64,000 nucleotides of DNA from Galbula dea (Eukaryota; Chordata; Aves; Piciformes; Galbulidae): assembly GCA_013399015.1 (NCBI GenBank), contig VWZX01001062.1:1-64000 (forward strand), read 5' to 3'. Positions 57,952 to 64,000 of this stretch are shown one piece after another (the stretch's first letter is position 1; every line of letters begins with the position of its first letter). Under the pieces are notes generated by a model. That model made no database searches. It had not been told where the DNA came from and saw nothing but the letters and a program-made list of their open reading frames with translations. A program made the translations under genes and the position numbers.

Positions 57952-57974
57952 AAAAAAAAAAAAAAAGAAAAAAA
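57952..57974. repeat. Poly(A) tract
   Basis: About 23 A with one G. Possibly a retroposon tail or simple repeat. The sequence before it (TTATGCCTCAGGACC) is not recognised. Confidence 0.9.
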
Positions 57975-59539
57975 TGAGATCCTGTCCTCAGCTGCCAACC
58001 ATTCCCCATGCTGAGAGCAAAGGCACCTGAACTCAGGGAGCTGCTCTCCCTAGGGATTGAAGCAATGACCTCTAGCATCACAGCCCCCTTCCAGACACCT
58101 GCCACAGCTCCTAAGCTTTGCACTGAAATGAGGAGTCTGGAGCCTCAATATTGAATGGATTTGGGCTAAAGTGACTTTTCCACTGCCAGGAAAAAAGGAA
58201 CTGAAAGCCCTTCTGCATGACCCCACCCTCACTGCTTCCCCCTCTGGGTCACTTCAGGTGAAAAGCTACTTCCCCCAGCCCATACTTTATAGATGCTCCT
58301 AATATCCATCATCTAACCCTCCTTGAACATGCAATGCCTCACTCAACCATTCCACACCTGTCTTTAAGGAGTCAACTTCAAGTCTTAATAAAGATAAGCA
58401 TTGCTGGCAAATTCAGGCCCATTACAAACCACACTGCTCTCCTAGCCATGCAGCATTCCCCAAGTGTGAGAGGCAAAAATCTGCCTTACAGCCACTGATT
58501 ACTCTTCAGTGTCCTTCCCCATTTTAGATGCCCTAACCAAATCATTAACTTAATTAAAGCACATCTTTCATTCCATTATTATTAAGCAAAACATGACTAC
58601 AAGGTCAGGAGCAGGCCTGTTGGCCAGGAAGGCTCTGGGTGGTGGAAGGGAGCAAGGTCACACTAAGGAAGGCTTGAGGGACACAAGACTATCAGAGGGA
58701 TTGTTTCTCTGAGGCTTGTGTCTGTGGGGGATGATTTGCTCCAGTAACCTACTCCCAGACTGGAAGGTTTTTCTGTGTGCTTACACACAAACACACCCAG
58801 CCAGGAAGTCCATACTTGTTCATCAGATATGTGGCCCATGCCATTTTATTTTGAGTCTTGGGGAAATTGAGAGAACACTGCCAAGCATGTTCTCAGCTCC
58901 ACTCTGGAGAGGCCTGAGCTAAAATTACGACTGAAAAGCAAATGCAGTGACCTTTAAGGAATCGAGAGGAAGCTATTTCCAGTACATTACTAAATGCTAT
59001 ATTTTAAAGGTTTTAACCTTATTTGCTACAAGTGTATAATACCAGGGAAACCTGTAAGTGAAGGTTCTGCATTCATCACACAGCCCAAGTCACTTACAGA
59101 AGAGATGGGGAAAGTTATTACTTTCCCCCTTGCAGACATGAAAGTTCAGCTCCTTTTCCTGTAGTGTTTTGCAGCATTAAATAAAGATCAGGGATCACCT
59201 GAAGAATTACAGGCTCCTCAACTTAACAAAACCAGTTTCCTGCAAGCAGCCACAGATGCATCATCAAACAGGGAGAGCCACTGATGAGATGCTCATGTTC
59301 TACACAGCTCAGAAGCTGAGGGGAAGCAGGTACTGCTGTCTGATGTCACCGCAGCAGAAACACTATTGAACCAATGCTCTTTTGTGAGAATTGTAATAGA
59401 AATTGATTTACAAGATACAGTTTAAACATAAAAGGTAGGACAACAAGAGATATGTCATAAACTCTTCTGAGTCCACCCTTCAGCCAGGAGTTAATTGCAT
59501 GAAGCAAGCAGCAGGAGGTGTGTGAGGGCCTGTTTGGGT
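57975..59539. other. Unique non-coding stretch, no gene seen
   Basis: No gene or transposon is recognised. CACAGCCCAAGTCACTTACAG near 59080 faintly recalls a MIR core, but not enough to call. Confidence 0.4.
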
Positions 59540-59860
59540 AGTGCTTTATTTAACGTCAGAGACCTCGTGTTTTGATGATTAGAGAATCATGAAGTGAAAT
59601 GTTAACTTTGCTTTATTGGTTATTACTATTGATTGATTTATATTGTTCTTTTTGGATGTATAATGGTACTCTACACCAAATAAATCAGAGGGCATAAAAC
59701 CTTCATCACAGCAAATAAAGAATGAAAGCAAGCAGAACCAGGAATGTCAATAAAATGCAAAAGTGGTTAGTAAACAAGTGTGGGCTTTATCTGATTTGGA
59801 TAAAATTTGCCTGGAATTACCTGTGTGGGATATTGTGGTGTCAAATATATCAGCAGGTAA
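59540..59860. promoter_or_regulatory. Candidate conserved non-coding element
   Basis: AT-rich and repeat-free: TTTTGATGATTAGAG (about 59570), TTTATTGGTTATTAC (about 59614), TATTGATTGATTTATATTG (about 59626), CAAATAAATCAGAG (about 59676), AGTAAACAAGTG (about 59768, forkhead-like) and GGCTTTATCTGATTTGG (about 59781). No frame of length. Confidence 0.35.
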
Positions 59861-60830
59861 GTTCCTAACATGAGAATAGAAACTATCAGGTGACAGACAA
59901 ACAGAGGTGGGAAATGTAAATGCTACAAATCAGGGGCACGATATGGCTTACAGAACAGAACATAAACTGAGCCTGGAAACGATACTAAGAAAATATGCAA
60001 GGTTTGAAATTCCTTAAAAGCACTGTAACATTTATAACCAAGAAACACCCAAGATAAAGACAATCTGCTACTATTCAGATCTTATCCCTGCTGTTCGAGT
60101 CCCTGGCCCTGTAAACTACAGCATGGGCTTAGCCATGAGCTTACAATTAAACACTGCTACATAAAACAGGTGAAAATCAGAAAAAGCTGAAGAAAAGCTC
60201 CAAAAACCCTGCACAAACTATTGAATTTGGGTTGTTTTACATTTCATTTTTGGCTACCCAAAAACAGCTCCATTCATTTTGGTGTAACAGAGTCAAGAGT
60301 TACATGGCCAGGACGTGCTTTAAAGCAGCACAGGAAATCAGAGGCATAGATATGGTACTTGACCTTTAGTGGTGCAATGAAGCCACTAAAATATATGTTA
60401 GGCTGCAAAATGCTGAGATCTTCTACTGTGAAACAAAGCAGATATTGATTTCTTTCCTATACACCTTTTACTAGGACAGTAAGTCAAACATAGTTGGTGC
60501 CAGATGATCCTGGTGGTTTGAAATATCATGCAAGGTGTTCAGTGAAAGTCAAGAGCAGGAAGGGTTTAGTACCTTTGCAACCTGGTGTTCTGAATTAAAT
60601 TAACCAAAAGTGGGGGCAGCAATGCCTCACACAAAGTGAAGTTCCTCAAAAACCTGTGCATGGTCCTCAACACCACCTCAGTTTGTTGCCTGGACACAGG
60701 ACAACGTTTGGATGAGCGTGGCTGGATTTGAGCTAACTGCTAGGCAGGAAACCAAAGGAAGAGTTTCAAAGATCCCTGTGTAATGGAGAAGCCTCATCAA
60801 AAATTAACTGCAAGTTTCACCTCCCATCAG
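59861..60830. other. Unique non-coding stretch, no gene seen
   Basis: Nothing recognised. It ends at an acceptor-like CTCCCATCAG. Confidence 0.4.
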
Positions 60831-60958
60831 TAGAGAAAGCCTTGAGGATTTGGCCATCAATAGTTCTAAAGTTATCCAAATTAGCTAACCCAGAAATGGA
60901 ACTACAGCAACATTTTGTTGACTCTTTAAGAGCAAATGCTTCCAAAAGCCTCTATAAG
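60831..60958 (+). other. Weak candidate exon (128 bp), open in one frame
   Basis: Bounded by TTTCACCTCCCATCAG upstream and a full-consensus donor AAG|GTAAGTAA downstream. The third frame is open across the segment and reads EKALRIWPSIVLKLSKLANP and on to ASKSLYK, ending in phase 0. The frame is open for about 105 codons overall, a length chance produces often, and the family is not recognised. It could be chance, a pseudo-exon or a lncRNA exon. Confidence 0.13.
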
Positions 60959-62679
60959 GTAAGTAACACCTCATGGCAACAAACTCTGAAGAGAAACAAA
61001 TTTCATACATCAAATATATTTCTGCATTCCTGCAACCCAGAAGAGTGTTGATTTTCACAGATACGTGAGCCAGGATGGGTTAGTCTCTGTGACTTTGGAA
61101 ACGAGCCTGTGAAGCTGCCCCTCCCACCCCACCACAGCTCAAAGAGGCTGCAGGCACACAGTTCTCTCTGCTATATCCTCTATGCTCTCCTGCTGGATTA
61201 TCCTACCTCAAGTGCAAAGATCTCAGTGACCCGACTACTGGTTGCTGTGGAAGCGCTTGTGAGATCCCAGAGGTCTCACCTAACCCAGCAGAAACTGTCA
61301 GATTAAGAGTGGCTTTCTGCAGATCTCTCTGTATTTAAGATTTGTAATTAAACTCCACAGAGATTTGAGACCTTTCCCAGGTCACTACATGGTCTGAGGA
61401 GACTTGTGGACTCTGTGCAGAAGTCCAGGGCCAGTCACTGCTTCTGCACACGTTTTAGCACTAGCAAGGTGCTGTGTTCTGCAAAGGCATGGTGATCTGA
61501 CACCCACCTGAGAGACACACTGCCTGCTTCAAGTACCCAGGCACCCAGCACAGAGATCCTTAACTGAGACACTCCAGGATGTAAAGGCATCTCCCTGTTG
61601 CCTGTTGAGGCCCTTGAACTGTTCCTGCTTCTCCAGGGTGCTCAGGACTACCAGTCTGGGCTATCAGGCAGGTGGAAGGCTCCAGTTCTCCAAAGCAGAG
61701 GAGCAACATCAGCATTGATTACTCAACCTTGCCACTCCTGTACACTCAAGGTCTACTCCTACCACTATAGTGACACTATGTGACAGTGTCAATCTGAGGA
61801 GCAAGGCCAGAGCTGCTCAGCAGCAGGAAGGCAGCCCTTCAGCAGGCTCCAACAGGAGTTGGTGGGCAGCCAGCCTGTGGAGTCATCACTGCTGAACATT
61901 ATTAGTAACTGCAGCTGGGTTCCTCCCAGCTAAATCTGCCTCGTCCACAAATGACCACCAGAACATGAAAACACCAGAGGACTTGCCATACCTTAAGTGA
62001 AAAAATATGATTGAATAAATCCCAAGCATAAGACTTTGTGCCTAATTAGTTAAATCCCCTTAAGACATTTAAAAAAAAAAATAAATGACTAAAAGGGCTC
62101 TCAGTAATTTGTAATAAGATGCTTAGATAATGTGCTCTCTATCAGGGGAAGTTTCCAGTTTCACTCCACTCTGCTTTCCTAACGTCTTGGCACAGACATT
62201 TTTCTCCCTCTCATGCTGAAGACCTCCCATTGACACTGTAACCTTAGCCTGGGAGCAGCTGGTGACTATTTCTGATGAATGGCAGGTGAGGGAGTTTTTC
62301 ACACCAAACCCACAGGCACGCAAACCTGAGGGGTCCCCCCCCCCAGCAGCTTGAAGGAACCCCGAGACATGGCTGTTGGGGACAGTTCAGCATTCACCTT
62401 ACTCAGGCAGGCTGGCTGCAGGGGCTGAAAGCAAAGAGAGGAAAAGCTCTGAGAAGGAGCTTCCTGTCCTTCAGCTTAGCATCAACACACTCCTAACCCT
62501 GCCAGGAGCTTCAGAAGAGCACCAGTGACCAGCACAGCCCAGATGGATGTCTGAGCATGACAGTTCCCAAAGAGATGGAGCTGACCCAGAATGAAATGGG
62601 CTGTCTCCATACAGCAAAATCAGTTAGAAGGGCTAATTAAAACATTAGTGTTTCTCCCCATGTCTGATTTTCAGAGGGA
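60959..62679. other. Unique non-coding stretch, no gene seen
   Basis: Short frames without domains. There is a poly(A) run at 62071-62085 and a run of 10 C at 62335-62344. Confidence 0.4.
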
Positions 62680-62870
62680 TTTTCTTGGTCTGATTTTATT
62701 TTTGCCTTGTTATTATTTAATAGACTTGGTTTAGATCAATTTGGACCTGAAACTATGTTTCAGAATGAGAAATTTATAAGACCTTGTCTTTCTTTTCCCC
62801 TCCAGTATTTTGTGGGTGAATAGTTTCAGTTCTTTTGAAACTGCAATTTTTCATCCCTGCTAACAAACTG
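62680..62870. promoter_or_regulatory. AT-rich block, weak candidate conserved element
   Basis: Contains GTTATTATTTAATAGAC (about 62709), TTTAGATCAATTTGG (about 62731) and GAATGAGAAATTTATAAG (about 62764). Repeat-free and AT-rich, with fewer clear motifs than the other blocks. Confidence 0.22.
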
Positions 62871-63555
62871 ATTGGATAATAACCACTGCCTGCTTCCTAT
62901 CTACCAAGATGAAACACCAGAGAGAACTCTGTGTCAAACACCATACCCAAACCCTTCATCAAGGGAGAGATTCAAAGCATGCAAGCTTACAGCAGAGCTG
63001 GATACTGCCTGTAAAGAGACCAACCCAAGATGCCTCTTCTGCTGGCAGTGGTGGTCCTGCTCTTCCACTGCACCGTGGTTGGAGTTTCCTCTGGAGAGCA
63101 GAGGGTTTGGATGGGCTGGGTGAGGACTGACTGCCTGCTCTATCATTTTGGGTGTATCAATGTTCCTCCTGATTTCTTGTACAGCTAGTGTAAACACCAA
63201 AGAAAGCTGATTTGCCTCAAGTGGCTCAGTTCTGACACAAGTTAAGGACATTCAGAAACAATCAGGACTGCTCCCTCCCTTTTTCTTTTTAAAAGTTCAT
63301 CAAAATACATTTTTACATTGCTTCAGCTTTTCTTTCTGTGCCAGGTTCCAGCAATAAACCTGCTTTAGTAAACTGACATTTTGCAAGTAGTTAGTCTTGA
63401 AAATTGACTAAGCCCTTTTTGGTATTAGAAAAAAAAATAATAGAGAAAAAAAATCATTCTGGAAGCAGCTGAAATATTAAATGAGAGGAGGAAAAAAGCT
63501 AATGGAACAGCAGGAAATCTGATTAATTTTTTGGTGTTTTTTTTCCCCCTCACAG
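62871..63555. other. Unique non-coding stretch with A-runs
   Basis: A-rich interrupted run at 63429-63452. The segment 63290-63420 is AT-rich and repeat-free. The last 35 bp are a T-rich polypyrimidine tract ending in CAG with a possible branch site TCTGATTAAT. Confidence 0.4.
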
Positions 63556-63599
63556 AGTAATGCTGATGAAGCAAGATCACCATTTTGTACAGCAATGAG
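63556..63599 (+). other. Weak candidate micro-exon (44 bp)
   Basis: A strong acceptor context (GTGTTTTTTTTCCCCCTCACAG-type tract, described here as T8C5TCACAG) is followed by 44 bp open only in the first frame (SNADEARSPFCTAM). A moderate donor GAG|GTAATT follows. Its entry phase (0) would match the exit phase of the candidate at 60831-60958. It is short and may be chance. Confidence 0.13.
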
Positions 63600-64000
63600 G
63601 TAATTTGTTTGGCAAAAATAGAAACTACCTGAGCTGAAAACCTAACCCACCCTTCAGCTGAGCTTCAGAAACACTGTTTGAGTTCCCTTGTTTTCCTATC
63701 CCCATTCTAATTATGACAGGTTGGCACCAATACCAAACCAGGAGTGGCCAAAAGGTGGATGGGAAACTTGAAGAACAGCGAAGTCTTGCCTGAAGCAAAG
63801 AGAGATTCCTTTGGAAGGAGGTTTCCTGAGGAATCAACATGCCAACCTAGCTACCTGGCCACTAGGTTGGGTGTTTGAGACTGCAGCCTCGACCCTTGAC
63901 ACCAGGAGTTCATTTTATCATCCTCTCTTTCCTTAGCTAAGCTCACTCTGAGAAGCAAGGCTCCTAAGGGATTGTGGAAGTAGGATTTGAGGAGAGCTCT
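63600..64000. other. Unique non-coding end of window
   Basis: No gene or transposon is recognised to the end of the window. Confidence 0.4.

Noticed and set aside
59070..59140. Possible MIR core (CCCAAGTCACTTAC)
   Set aside because: Match limited to about 14 bp; the flanks do not follow the MIR layout.

Overview
This window looks like avian nuclear DNA from a gene-poor region. The evidence is at least eleven CR1 LINE fragments on both strands, most cut off at the 5' end and several ending in the ATTCTATG-type 3' tail typical of bird CR1. There are also older sauropsid/amniote repeat remnants, strong CpG depletion and short A/C-rich simple repeats. I cannot name the species. No protein-coding gene, tRNA, rRNA or CRISPR array can be supported. 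The longest ATG-started frames (about 230 codons or less) are what chance gives in 64 kb at this base composition, and none reads like a known protein apart from CR1 ORF2 C-terminal pieces. Layout: 1-16.5 kb is mostly unique sequence with one minus-strand CR1 (about 1.35 kb), an ancient repeat remnant (5.6 kb), AT-rich candidate regulatory stretches (0-0.5, 5.7-6.1, 9.4-9.7 kb), two CpG-dense patches (9.76 and 9.97 kb) and a 102-bp pyrimidine tract (11.06 kb). 16.5-32.1 kb holds seven CR1 copies, a well preserved ancient retroposon remnant (19.0-19.2 kb), a 111-bp tract with no adenine (25.35 kb), a probable assembly seam with a lone N beside a 38-bp duplicated segment (28.34-28.45 kb), a MEF2-like hairpin (29.7 kb) and a homeodomain-site cluster (31.5 kb). 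32.1-54 kb is mostly unique DNA with several AT-rich blocks that resemble conserved non-coding elements (33.8-34.2, 35.9-36.1, 42.6-43.6, 50.6-51.2, 52.2-53.0, 53.8-54.0 kb), separated by CR1 fragments at 38.1, 42.2, 46.2 and 54.2 kb. 54.2-64 kb has a possible solo LTR remnant on the minus strand, more candidate regulatory blocks, and two weak splice-bounded open segments (60.83 and 63.56 kb). Taken together, the simplest reading is an intergenic desert or a very large intron, possibly the regulatory landscape of a developmental gene outside the window. That reading is inference from AT-rich, homeodomain/SOX/POU-motif-rich blocks lying between repeats; conservation could not be measured here.
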